The position numbers and the translations under genes were made by a program. The notes under the pieces are model-generated. The model made no database searches. It was given only the letters and a program-made list of their open reading frames with translations, and had not been told where the DNA came from. Positions 8,256 through 16,108 of a stretch of DNA of 64,000 nucleotides are shown here, one piece after another (the first letter of the stretch is position 1; each line of letters starts with the position of its first letter). Origin of the DNA: Leptospira soteropolitanensis (GTDB taxonomy: Bacteria; Spirochaetota; Leptospiria; Leptospirales; Leptospiraceae); the NCBI RefSeq assembly GCF_026151655.1, contig NZ_JAMQPN010000002.1, positions 248,001-312,000 of the forward strand. The letters are read 5' to 3'.

Positions 8256-10433
8256 ATGTTTTCCAATTTAAAACAAGATATTCCCTCAGGCCTTGTGGTT
8301 TTCTTAGTGGCTCTCCCTCTTTGTTTGGGAGTTGCCTTGGCCAGTGGAGCCCCTTTATTATCTGGAGTGATCTCAGGTGTCATAGGAGGCATTATTGTCG
8401 GAATTCTTAGCCATTCAAGTACAAGTGTGAGCGGGCCTGCCGCAGGACTCGTTACTTTAGTGTTAGCTGCGATTTCAGGGTTAGGCGATTATCCCACTTT
8501 TCTCCTCGCCGTTTTTTTGGCAGGGCTCATTCAAATTGCCATCGGAATGTTACGGGGCGGGTTTATCGCAAATTATATCCCCTCCAACGTAATCCAGGGT
8601 CTACTTGCTTCTATCGGAATCATCCTGATCTTAAAACAAATTCCTCATGCTGTAGGTTTCGACGTTGATCCGGAAGAGGATTTTATCTTCTTTCAAAAAG
8701 ATGGAGAGAATACTTTTTCCGAACTATTAAATATTATAAATTTCTTTTCTTGGGGTGCAGTTCTCATCGCATTTTCTTCTCTAGCCCTGATGATTGGCTA
8801 TGACAAAACAAAATGGAAACCTTTAAAATTTTTGCCTTCTCCTGTGTTAGTCATCCTCATAGGGGTTTTATTGAATGGGATCTTTCAAATTTTTTTTCCA
8901 AATCTCTATCTTTCTGAAAAACATTTGGTAACCATTCCTAATATTAAGAATTGGGAATCTGTTTTTTTCTTTCCTAACTTTTCGGCCATTACAGAATCCA
9001 AAGTTTGGTATTTTGCCTTTACCATTTCTGCTTTTGCCACTCTGGAAACCTTACTCAATTTAGATGCAGTAGAAAGGATCGATCCACATAAACGATTAGC
9101 TTCTCCCAACAGAGAGCTTGTGGCACAAGGAGTAGGGAATTCACTTTCTGGACTCATTGGTGGACTTCCTATAACATCAGTGATAGTTCGGAGTTCGGTC
9201 AACATCTATGCGGGTGCAAAGACAAAGTTATCCACAATTTTTCACGGAATTTTATTGTGCATTAGTGTAGTTTTTTTTGGATCGTTTTTGAATTTAATTC
9301 CCTTATCTTCTTTAGCTGTCATTTTAATCGTAACCGGTTTCAAACTGACAAACTTTAATCTTTACCAATCGATTTACAAAAAAGGATTTTATCAATTCCT
9401 TCCTTTTATTGCTACAATCTTTGCCATTATTTTTACTGACCTACTAACAGGCGTTTTAATTGGACTTTCAATCAGTTTTATTTTTATCTTAAAAAACAAC
9501 TATAAAAACCCGTTCTTAGTGGAAACGGAAACCTTAAACATCGGGGAAACGGTTCGTATCGAATTGCCAAACCAAGTCTCCTTTTTAAATAAAGCCTCTA
9601 TAAAAGATACTCTTTGGGCGATCCCTGAAAACTCTAAATTGATCATAGATGCTTCAAACTGCAATTTCATTGATCATGATATTTTAGAAGTCTTAGAAGA
9701 ATTTAAAACAGTAGTCTCAGTCGAAAAAAAAATCCAACTGAATTTAATTGGTTTAAAAGATTCCTATGAACTCAGTGACCAAGTTCAATTTGTCAATATT
9801 TTAGATAAAGAAGCACAACAAAAACTAACTCCAGATGAAATTTTGGATTTTTTAAAACGAGGAAACGAAAGGTTTGTTAAAGGAAAATGGTCTGAAAAAT
9901 ATTTCAAACACCAAGTGAATGCAACGGCGTTTGGACAAAATCCCATCGCAGTGGTTTTGTCATGCATTGATTCAAGGACAAGCCCAGAAATTATCTTTGA
10001 TGCAGGTTTAGGAGATATTATTTCCATTCGAATTGCAGGCAATATCGTAAACGAGGAAATTCTAGGAAGTTTGGAGTTATCTTGTGACAAAATTGGTACA
10101 AAGTTAATCGTTGTACTTGGGCATTCTAATTGTGGAGCGGTTTCCAGTGCTTTGTATTCACTTCGAGAAGGAAATATCTCAAGTATCACAAACAAAATCC
10201 AAAAGGCTATAGATGAATCAGAAAAGATCATCCATCCCATCCAAAAACAAAATGAACATATTTTTAATCACGTGGTTAAGGCAAATGTAAAGAATTCAAT
10301 CAATGAGATCCTAACACATAGCCCTTTTTTATTTGGAAAAGTAAATGCAAAAGAAATTAAAATTGTCTCTGGGTTTTATGATACTTCCTCAGGAGAAGTG
10401 CAATTTTTCGAAAATCTTGAATCAAAACCTTAA
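8256..10433 (+). CDS. SulP-family transporter fused to beta-carbonic anhydrase
   Basis: A 725-residue fusion. Residues about 1-420 are a SulP anion transporter with about 12 hydrophobic segments and the conserved opening QDIPSGLVVFLVALPLCLGVALASGAP. Residues about 430-535 resemble a STAS domain (SKLIIDASNCNFIDHDILE). Residues about 540-720 are a beta-carbonic anhydrase. Its zinc ligands are C570, H623 and C626, with the D572-R574 dyad in CIDSR. Such fusions are generally viewed as bicarbonate transporters whose anhydrase domain interconverts CO2 and bicarbonate at the cytoplasmic face. All catalytic residues are intact. The gene stands alone, between two terminator-like hairpins. Confidence 0.93.
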   Translation: MFSNLKQDIPSGLVVFLVALPLCLGVALASGAPLLSGVISGVIGGIIVGILSHSSTSVSGPAAGLVTLVLAAISGLGDYPTFLLAVFLAGLIQIAIGMLRGGFIANYIPSNVIQGLLASIGIILILKQIPHAVGFDVDPEEDFIFFQKDGENTFSELLNIINFFSWGAVLIAFSSLALMIGYDKTKWKPLKFLPSPVLVILIGVLLNGIFQIFFPNLYLSEKHLVTIPNIKNWESVFFFPNFSAITESKVWYFAFTISAFATLETLLNLDAVERIDPHKRLASPNRELVAQGVGNSLSGLIGGLPITSVIVRSSVNIYAGAKTKLSTIFHGILLCISVVFFGSFLNLIPLSSLAVILIVTGFKLTNFNLYQSIYKKGFYQFLPFIATIFAIIFTDLLTGVLIGLSISFIFILKNNYKNPFLVETETLNIGETVRIELPNQVSFLNKASIKDTLWAIPENSKLIIDASNCNFIDHDILEVLEEFKTVVSVEKKIQLNLIGLKDSYELSDQVQFVNILDKEAQQKLTPDEILDFLKRGNERFVKGKWSEKYFKHQVNATAFGQNPIAVVLSCIDSRTSPEIIFDAGLGDIISIRIAGNIVNEEILGSLELSCDKIGTKLIVVLGHSNCGAVSSALYSLREGNISSITNKIQKAIDESEKIIHPIQKQNEHIFNHVVKANVKNSINEILTHSPFLFGKVNAKEIKIVSGFYDTSSGEVQFFENLESKP

Positions 10434-10474
10434 GAAAGAACTAATCAAACGATAAATATCGATTTTTATATGAT

Positions 10475-10509
10475 CCAGACAACGATGAATTTGAATACTC
10501 GTTGCCTGG
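10475..10509. terminator. 11-bp imperfect hairpin between convergent genes
   Basis: CCAGACAACGA pairs with TCGTTGCCTGG (one mismatch) around a 13-base loop, between the ends of the convergent SulP-CA and DoxX-like genes. No clear T-run follows on either strand, so termination is likely but not certain. Confidence 0.45.
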
Positions 10510-10524
10510 GTTAATGTAAAAAGA

Positions 10525-10908
10525 TTATTTGTATACTGCCACAAACAGTGGTTTGTAAGCATTACGATTGACATAGGCAAGAAATGCATTAGCAACAACA
10601 ACAAATATCCCCACAGGTATTCCTTCTTGCGCAATCATCAAGTGAACAAGTAAAATATTCACAACAATGGGAGCGATCACGATAGAAGCGAGTGGAACAA
10701 ATCTACCAGACAAAAATGCTATCGCACAAACAAGTTCTGTAACTTTGATCAGAGTTAATAAATAACCGGAAGCTTTGAGTCCATCGTTAAATACCTTTAA
10801 ATCTCCAGTTGTTTCAGGTTGCTGAACCAAGTTGAAGAGGACAACAACAGATGAAAAAAGGAATAATGCACCAAGCAAAATCCTGACCACTAAATAAGCA
10901 ATTTTCAT
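10525..10908 (-). CDS. DoxX-like four-helix membrane protein
   Basis: A 127-residue protein with four predicted transmembrane helices (about 5-25, 45-68, 70-92, 98-116). Its pattern is of the DoxX/DoxD-like family: an opening YLVVRILLGALFLFSSVVVLF, then a ...LIKVTELVCAIAFLSGRF block and a short C-terminus. The family is poorly understood; members have been linked to redox or thiosulfate metabolism. The ATG has an AAAGGAAA ribosome-binding site. No partner gene is adjacent, so no specific function is assigned. Confidence 0.75.
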   Translation of the reverse strand: MKIAYLVVRILLGALFLFSSVVVLFNLVQQPETTGDLKVFNDGLKASGYLLTLIKVTELVCAIAFLSGRFVPLASIVIAPIVVNILLVHLMIAQEGIPVGIFVVVANAFLAYVNRNAYKPLFVAVYK

Positions 10909-11119
10909 ACCAATTTCCTTTGTATCAGTGAATTTCCAACAAAACGCCTATCATAAAATCCAGGGCGATTTCTGAATTCTAATGGAAACAAAAAGAAAGT
11001 CACTTTGTTTTCAGAGGATTCTAAATATCGATCAGGAAAAAACCAACTTTAGGTTTTCCTTTTTCCGAATGTCTGCAATAAACGTCTTGTTTGGTGGAAT
11101 TAATCATTAGGTCTAGCCT

Positions 11120-11710
11120 ATGAAATTCGGATTTCGATACGCTATAATTTTGGTTTTCTTGTTGGTTCATTGTGTGTCAAGAATTCAAACAGAAACGACA
11201 TCCGCAGGCGAAAGATCAGAAAATTCGCTACGGCTAAAGTATGCGGAAGACCTGGAAACAAAAGTTCTAAAAGTTGGCCCATCGCAAGAAATCTCCATTG
11301 GACAATTTGCACTCCAATCTCTATCGAGCGCTAGTCCTCGGTATTTAAGCGTAACTTCTTTATCGCCACTCAAATCAAACGAACCCCTGGAACCTGGCGC
11401 CATTGTTTTAAGAAAAGTCCAAGTGGATCGAACTCTGGAGTTTGAAGAAGGCACCACCAAATTCCGTCAGGCAACTTTCGCCTCGGTAGTGGAATTTTTA
11501 GTTGTAAGTCCCTTGGGGGAACAACAGCGCATCTTAGGTCGTTCAGAACAAATCACTTCAAAGACCATCCCATTTAGTTCAGAAGACACGGAATCGAAAG
11601 AAAAAATCGCATCTAGCATCCAATCGGCAGTCGAGGAAGGATTGAGAAAAATCGTATCCTTGAATCATTTTCCGTCCATATTTAAGAGCCAAAACATGTT
11701 CCAAAGGTAA
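11120..11710 (+). CDS. Putative lipoprotein of unknown function
   Basis: 196 residues. The N-terminus is a lipoprotein signal: basic start (MKFGFR), hydrophobic core (YAIILVFLLV), then H-C at residue 18 as the likely lipidated cysteine, matching relaxed spirochaetal lipoboxes. The mature part has no recognised domain; it is predicted to mix beta strands with a C-terminal helix. No ribosome-binding site is evident. It stands alone, with a hairpin 46 bases downstream, before the decayed region at 11.7-12.3 kb. Confidence 0.65.
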   Translation: MKFGFRYAIILVFLLVHCVSRIQTETTSAGERSENSLRLKYAEDLETKVLKVGPSQEISIGQFALQSLSSASPRYLSVTSLSPLKSNEPLEPGAIVLRKVQVDRTLEFEEGTTKFRQATFASVVEFLVVSPLGEQQRILGRSEQITSKTIPFSSEDTESKEKIASSIQSAVEEGLRKIVSLNHFPSIFKSQNMFQR

Positions 11711-11756
11711 GTTTTTCCAATGCCATCCTCATTAACGTCTGAATCAGGATATTCAT

Positions 11757-11776
11757 CATACTTTTTGTAAAGTATG
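11757..11776. terminator. Perfect 8-bp inverted repeat after the lipoprotein gene
   Basis: CATACTTT and AAAGTATG pair around a TTGT loop. It could terminate the lipoprotein transcript or be a leftover of the mobile element that decayed next to it. There is no T-run. Confidence 0.4.
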
Positions 11777-11942
11777 TACCAGGACAAAACTGTAAAGGAT
11801 GTACGAGTACACTCAAAATAAACCCAAAACTAATGCGACATAATACTAATTATGGGAAGTAGCATATTGCGTCAAAATAGATAGTATCTGAAATCAAAAT
11901 AATGCTTCAATAGGAATAGTATTCGAAGTAACATTCTACCTC

Positions 11943-12127
11943 TTCTTTAATCAAATGCAAAAAGCATTGATTAAAAAGAAATCCTCGTTTCCTTTCCCAT
12001 TGAAAGGATTGCATTCGGATAATGGCGCTCTGAGTTCATAAATGAAACTATTTTTGTGTTTAAAGAAAAATGCAAACTAGAGTTCACCCGAGGAAGAGCC
12101 TATAAAAAAAATGATAATCCTCATTAG
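11943..12127 (+). pseudogene. Decayed DDE-type transposase/integrase remnant
   Basis: This stretch encodes, in two frames, a fragment of an integrase-core (rve-like) transposase. The first frame reads ...KKSSFPFPLKGLHSDNGA. After two extra bases (CT at about 12030-12031) the second frame continues EFINETIFVFKEK and then LEFTRGRAYKKNDNPH before a stop at 12125. HSDNG-[A/S]-EF-IN holds the second catalytic aspartate of the family. FTR-x-R-x-YKKND is the highly conserved block just before the catalytic glutamate. The catalytic glutamate (usually H-V-E-Q) is lost at the stop. The rest of 11711-12320 holds no intact gene, only AT-rich sequence with no further recognisable domain, and I saw no terminal repeats. 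Confidence 0.75.
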
Positions 12128-12320
12128 GATGATCTTTGTTAACTTTGAATACTAAAGTTTCAAAGAAACAATCCTACGTTTGAATTCTATTTTTTTGAAT
12201 CAAGTCGACTCCTTCGGATTTCTAGTAATCAACTGGCACACTTGAATTCTAAATGCTTTATAGATGTTTTTAGATCCCATTATATATCAGCTCCAAATAT
12301 AAATTTTGATCGGTTATCCT

Positions 12321-12707
12321 CTAATTAATTTTTACCAAATACTTTGCTAGATTTTCCAGATGTTGTTTTCCACCTTCAATGGCACCATACTTCTCATTGA
12401 CTCTTTCTAACTCTTGTTTGCTTGTGAATTTTTGCTCCATAACGAGGTTAGTTCCATTGCCAACTCTTTCAAATATGATTTTTGATAGGAAATTTACATC
12501 TTCATCTCCCTCTCCATCCCCTAAATGTTTATACGAAATGAAATGAGGTCTTTGAATGTCGATAAATTGAATTTTATTTTTATAGTCATGTCCATCAGGA
12601 CCATGCATCACAAACTCCCAAATACCACCGTTGGAAAAATCTAAACTTTGAATTGTTAAGGTAAATCCATCCGGTCCCCACCATTCAGAAAGATGCTCTG
12701 GCTCTGT
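12321..12707 (-). pseudogene. AHSA1/SRPBCC-type gene truncated at its 5' end by a deletion
   Basis: The frame from 12707 down to 12321 encodes the C-terminal three quarters of an AHSA1-like (SRPBCC) protein. It begins [15 protein letters not shown] and continues through [18 protein letters not shown] to [11 protein letters not shown]. In this family WWGPDGF normally lies about 30-40 residues after the initiator methionine. Here the upstream part is missing and the frame runs directly into a TAG (12708-12710) inside the arsR coding sequence. The upstream arsR ends 20 codons inside the same DNA in another frame. This looks like a deletion that removed the arsR tail and the AHSA1 head. Translation from an internal GTG/ATG near 12611 would lack the N-terminal fold, so it is called a pseudogene. 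Confidence 0.8.
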
Positions 12708-12987
12708 CTAATCGATCCAAACGTTTCACCCAAAGGTTTTTTATCTCCAAAATCCAATCTTCCATTTCCTGCATACCTTGTTGGTTCAAACTATAAATTC
12801 GCTTTTGTGCATTCTTTTTCATGATAAGCACTTTGGACTCTTTTAGAACTTTCAAATGCTGAGAAATGGCAGGTGAACTCATCTGGAAATTTTGGCTGAT
12901 TTCAGAGGAAGTCAGTTCTCCTTTTTTTGCAACAAGTCTGACTATATCTCTTCGTGTATCATCCGCTAAGGCTGCAAAAGTATTCAT
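12685..12987 (-). CDS. ArsR-family transcriptional regulator with a replaced C-terminus
   Basis: 100-residue winged-helix protein: [28 protein letters not shown], then the recognition helix [18 protein letters not shown], then a wing ending in RIYSLNQQG. This is the subgroup that regulates AHSA1/SRPBCC genes rather than metal-resistance genes; no metal-binding cysteines are present. After [11 protein letters not shown] the normal C-terminal tail is replaced by RARASF, generated by out-of-frame reading into the truncated AHSA1 gene. The DNA-binding part is complete and may still function. A perfect palindrome lies 7 bases before the ATG, arguing for autorepression. There is no Shine-Dalgarno. 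Confidence 0.85.
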   Translation of the reverse strand: MNTFAALADDTRRDIVRLVAKKGELTSSEISQNFQMSSPAISQHLKVLKESKVLIMKKNAQKRIYSLNQQGMQEMEDWILEIKNLWVKRLDRLDRARASF

Positions 12988-12993
12988 AAGAAC

Positions 12994-13007
12994 ATTACTT
13001 AAGTAAT
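12994..13007. promoter_or_regulatory. Palindromic operator candidate upstream of arsR
   Basis: ATTACTTAAGTAAT is a perfect 14-bp palindrome starting 7 bases before the arsR ATG. A further half-site, ACTTAAAT, follows at 13009-13016, giving a second imperfect dyad (TTAAGTAATCACTTAA). A TATATT box on the minus strand lies at 13014-13019, so binding would cover the probable -10 region and transcription start. Inferred ArsR autoregulatory site. Confidence 0.6.
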
Positions 13008-13192
13008 CACTTAAATATAAAAAGAAAATCGAGTTTTTAGCGGATAAGGTCCTCGATATTTTTTTTACATTTTGAATCTTAAAAAATTAGAAAATTTTCA
13101 ATGAAAATGAAGATTTTCTGGTGCCACCGCATAACATGATATAGTTGCAACTTATCTGAACCAAACCCATTCTTGTTCAAATTGCCTTTTTC

Positions 13193-13211
13193 TAGAATCA
13201 CTATGATTCTA
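13193..13211. promoter_or_regulatory. Palindromic operator candidate upstream of the monooxygenase gene
   Basis: TAGAATCACTATGATTCTA is a perfect inverted repeat of 8-bp arms around CTA. It contains TATGAT, a good -10 hexamer for the plus strand, at 13202-13207, so a repressor bound here would block the promoter. It lies about 150 bases before the likely ATG at 13360. No candidate regulator other than the divergent ArsR is nearby, and the two palindromes differ in sequence. The rest of 12988-13359 carries no gene. Confidence 0.45.
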
Positions 13212-13359
13212 AATCTAAAATTTGTTTTTCCTTTTTTATCACACATATGTTTTTTTTATTGCAAACAATTCCCAAACCGATGTCATTCTCTCTCAGTTGC
13301 GAATTTCGGAACAATGTTCTCATAAGAAAGTTCGAACAAATTACGAAATGAGGAAACAA

Positions 13360-14826
13360 ATGACAGCACCCATACTGAGAAATCCTTCCGTTGTGGTCAT
13401 CGGTGCCGGTATGACCGGAATCCTACTTGCGATTGAATTAGAAAAAGCAGGGATCACAGACGTTACCATCTTAGAGAAAAAAAACGACCTTGGTGGTACT
13501 TGGAGAGAAAATACATATCCGGGTGTTGCCTGCGACATCCCCGCGCACATGTATACTTACAGTTTTGAACCCAATCCAGAATGGAGCCACAGGTTTGCGC
13601 ATGGTGAAGAAATCCAAGCTTACTTCAAACGAGTGAGTGATAAGTACAAAGTTACCCCAAAAATCCATTTTAATGAAGCGGTAACAGAAGCCTCCTATCG
13701 CAATGGAAAGTGGACAACAAAAACAAATCAGGGTAAAACTTACGTATCTGATTTTCTCATTTCAGCAACGGGAATTTTGCACCACCCTGCCCGTCCGAAC
13801 ATCCAAGGACTAGGTACTTTCCAAGGGAAATGTTTTCACACAGCGGAATGGGATCATTCCGTGGATCTAAAAGGAAAAAGAATTGGGATCATTGGCACAG
13901 GTTCCACAGCTGCCCAAGTCATTCCTGAAATCATAAAAGTAGGTAAAAAAGTGTCTGTTTTTCAAAGGACTCCTCAGTGGATTGTCCGAGTTCCCGACAC
14001 CGATTATACCGAAAAAGATAAAGAACGTTGGAGAAAAAATAATAACATACTAAAACGATTTCATAAATGGTATACTTTTGCCGTAGAACAGACTTTTTCC
14101 AAAGCAGTGATTGGTAAAAAAATTCCACATATGCTTATGAGTTTTCTTTGTAAAAGGAATCTAAAAAATTCTGTTAAGGATCCTGTCCTTAGAGCCAAAC
14201 TAACACCTAACTACCGCGTGGGTTGTAAACGAGTCATTGTAAACTCTACTTTTTACGAAGCGATACAAAAGCCGAACGCGGATTTGGTGACAGAAGGTAT
14301 CGAAAAAATTACAGAAAAAGGTGTGGTGACTAAAGATGGAAAACTCCACGAACTGGATGTTTTGATTCTTGCAACAGGCTTTCACCCGTTTAATTTTATG
14401 AGACCGATGAACCTCACAGGAAAAGATGGAGTCTCTATCGATACAGTTTGGAAAAAGAAAGTCCAAGCCTACAGGTCCCTATTTATTCCGCATTTCCCAA
14501 ATTTTGTCCTGATGTTAGGACCCAATACACCAATTGGAAATTTTTCCGTCATTGCGATGAGTGAAGTACAAACTAAATACGTATTGAAAGTGATCAATGA
14601 TTGGCGAAAAAAGAAATTCGACGAAATTGAAACTACAGAAGAAGCACTTAAAAATTTTGCCGCTTATCTCAAAGCAGGTATGGGAAGTACAGTTTGGCTT
14701 GGTGGTTGCCAAAGTTGGTATTTAGATCCAGATGGTGATCCTGCCATGTGGCCCTATACCTGGAGCCGTTGGGAAAAAGAAATGAAAACCCCTAACTACA
14801 AAGACTTTGTTTTGAATTCTTTCTAA
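13360..14826 (+). CDS. FAD/NADPH-dependent monooxygenase, Baeyer-Villiger / FMO type
   Basis: Flavoprotein expected to insert oxygen into ketones (Baeyer-Villiger) or oxidise related substrates. Features from the chosen start: FAD-binding Rossmann GAGMTG at about residues 14-19, then GGTWRENTYPGVACD, typical of the cyclohexanone monooxygenase group. The fingerprint F-x-G-x3-H-x3-W (FQGKCFHTAEW) is at about 154-164. A second, NADPH-binding Rossmann GTGSTA follows, then the ATGF motif. The frame is open back to 13222, but the ATG at 13360 fits best: an AGGA ribosome-binding site precedes it, and the next residues lead straight into the FAD strand. The length of 488 residues is normal. It is followed by a strong terminator. 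The substrate is unknown. Confidence 0.9.
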   Translation: MTAPILRNPSVVVIGAGMTGILLAIELEKAGITDVTILEKKNDLGGTWRENTYPGVACDIPAHMYTYSFEPNPEWSHRFAHGEEIQAYFKRVSDKYKVTPKIHFNEAVTEASYRNGKWTTKTNQGKTYVSDFLISATGILHHPARPNIQGLGTFQGKCFHTAEWDHSVDLKGKRIGIIGTGSTAAQVIPEIIKVGKKVSVFQRTPQWIVRVPDTDYTEKDKERWRKNNNILKRFHKWYTFAVEQTFSKAVIGKKIPHMLMSFLCKRNLKNSVKDPVLRAKLTPNYRVGCKRVIVNSTFYEAIQKPNADLVTEGIEKITEKGVVTKDGKLHELDVLILATGFHPFNFMRPMNLTGKDGVSIDTVWKKKVQAYRSLFIPHFPNFVLMLGPNTPIGNFSVIAMSEVQTKYVLKVINDWRKKKFDEIETTEEALKNFAAYLKAGMGSTVWLGGCQSWYLDPDGDPAMWPYTWSRWEKEMKTPNYKDFVLNSF

Positions 14827-14854
14827 TTTTTTTAAAATCCTAAACAACATTTTG

Positions 14855-14885
14855 GCCGGTATATTTTTTCATACCGGCTTTTTTT
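14855..14885 (+). terminator. Strong intrinsic terminator after the monooxygenase gene
   Basis: GCCGGTAT pairs perfectly with ATACCGGC around an 8-base loop and is followed by seven T. It could also act on the minus strand, where A/T-rich sequence flanks it. Confidence 0.85.
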
Positions 14886-15030
14886 GAACTGATCCAACAG
14901 AATTCTTAAACTCAATATAAACCAAAGATTTTTTCTTTTGTGCCTCGCAATTTAATTCCCAACAAAAAATTCCATCGGAAAAGCGATCCCGCTCTCCGTT
15001 CCAATCTTTGCATTCGCAAAGGATTTCCAC
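14869..15030 (-). CDS. Possible small cysteine-containing protein (53 aa)
   Basis: Low-confidence small ORF in the gap after the L,D-transpeptidase gene. From a GTG it reads MEILCECKDWNGERDRFSDG, then IFCWELNCEAQKKKSLVYIEFKN and ends VQKKPV. The frame is open 11 codons further upstream, back to a TAG, but contains no better start. It has four cysteines (C-E-C and C-W-E-L-N-C) and a codon pattern that looks coding rather than random. Its last codons overlap the bidirectional terminator hairpin. No domain is recognised and there is no Shine-Dalgarno. It could be the tail of a larger decayed gene. Confidence 0.35.
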   Translation of the reverse strand: MEILCECKDWNGERDRFSDGIFCWELNCEAQKKKSLVYIEFKNSVGSVQKKPV

Positions 15031-15055
15031 TGCGATCGGTGGCGATGGTTCTATC

Positions 15056-15808
15056 TTATTCTACCATTTGAATGATTAAACTAGGAAACTTTTTACCGTC
15101 TAACTTTGAAACAATGGTTTCTAAAATTTCTTTTGAAACTCCCACACATCCAGAAGTTGGTTTGTCCAAAGACCAAGGGTGTAAAAAAATCATACTTCCA
15201 AAACCAGGTATCGCCGGTTTTGTATTGTGTTCAACCACAATCAATAATTCGTAAATTTCAGAATCCCAAAGAGAGACTGCACCTTTCTCTTTATGTTTTA
15301 TGAGTTGGTTGTAATTTTTTGAGGTAGAAGAATCACTCCAATGATGATATTTTTGAATTTTAGTGTATTCGATATTTCTAATTTCTCTTTTTGCTCTACC
15401 CAAAACCCTTTGAATGGAAAAAATATTGCTTGGAGTGTGGCCATCCCCTTCTCTTTTTTTTTCTCCTGGTATGATTCCATTTTTTCCAAGTTGCACAGGA
15501 ATATTTTCGAAAATCGGAATCCACTCCCCATCTTCGAGATTGTAAAAAAATAAATTTCCTTTTGTTTCCCCTAGACTGGCAGTGACGAATAGAATCTGTT
15601 CTGAATCAGTCAGAAGGGTTTTCGCCTCAGAAAGAGGACCTTCGTCCGCGGACAGTCCCATATTAACCCAGGGAAAACCCGAAACAATCAGGAAAAATAG
15701 AATAGATAAATGAGAAAAGGCAGAAATTTTTAGGGAAAAATCTAAGAATTTTGGAATTTTTGAAAGAAGATTATGGATAAGGTAGGCACTCAAAATGAGA
15801 ACAACCAC
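15056..15808 (-). CDS. L,D-transpeptidase (YkuD domain) exported protein
   Basis: Periplasmic cysteine transpeptidase-like protein that would cross-link peptidoglycan or attach proteins to it. The catalytic block is HPW...PTSGCVGVS, with the nucleophilic cysteine in SGC, about 35 residues from the C-terminus. A hydrophobic segment (LSILFFLIVSGFPW) serves as signal peptide or anchor. The frame extends to 15847, but there it runs through the tRNA-Asn gene, so the first ATG is not credible. In-frame alternatives are GTG at 15808 and TTG at 15793. The GTG is used here because AGGGGG lies 9-10 bases before it, although those bases belong to the tRNA acceptor stem. The start is uncertain. Confidence 0.72.
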   Translation of the reverse strand: MVVLILSAYLIHNLLSKIPKFLDFSLKISAFSHLSILFFLIVSGFPWVNMGLSADEGPLSEAKTLLTDSEQILFVTASLGETKGNLFFYNLEDGEWIPIFENIPVQLGKNGIIPGEKKREGDGHTPSNIFSIQRVLGRAKREIRNIEYTKIQKYHHWSDSSTSKNYNQLIKHKEKGAVSLWDSEIYELLIVVEHNTKPAIPGFGSMIFLHPWSLDKPTSGCVGVSKEILETIVSKLDGKKFPSLIIQMVE

Positions 15809-15814
15809 GAGACT

Positions 15815-15888
<74 letters not shown>

Positions 15889-16108
15889 ATCTCGAATCTG
15901 TGACCATGCTACGTAGGAAGGTCGCTAGGTCAACGAAAAAAAACTTACAGAGCTTACAGAAATTTTGAAAAAATTCTAAGATTCGAAGGAAGCTTAAGAG
16001 AAAAAATGGATGTTTCCAACGAAAGATACCTTCATTGTGACATAATCCTCTCCGCTTCTGGTAGAGGAAAAAATAGAAATTGTATATGTTGTTGTAGATG
16101 GGGTCTGC

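Noticed and set aside
9785..10240. A 151-residue minus-strand ORF in the carbonic anhydrase part
   Set aside because: Antisense shadow of the zinc-site region, where the plus frame has all catalytic residues.
12685..12987. Arsenic-resistance regulator of an ars operon
   Set aside because: No metal-binding cysteine motif and no arsenic gene nearby; the subgroup is the AHSA1-linked type.
15889..16108. Cobalamin riboswitch upstream of the B12-dependent nrdJ
   Set aside because: No B12-box-like element or large conserved stem was found; the leader is short.
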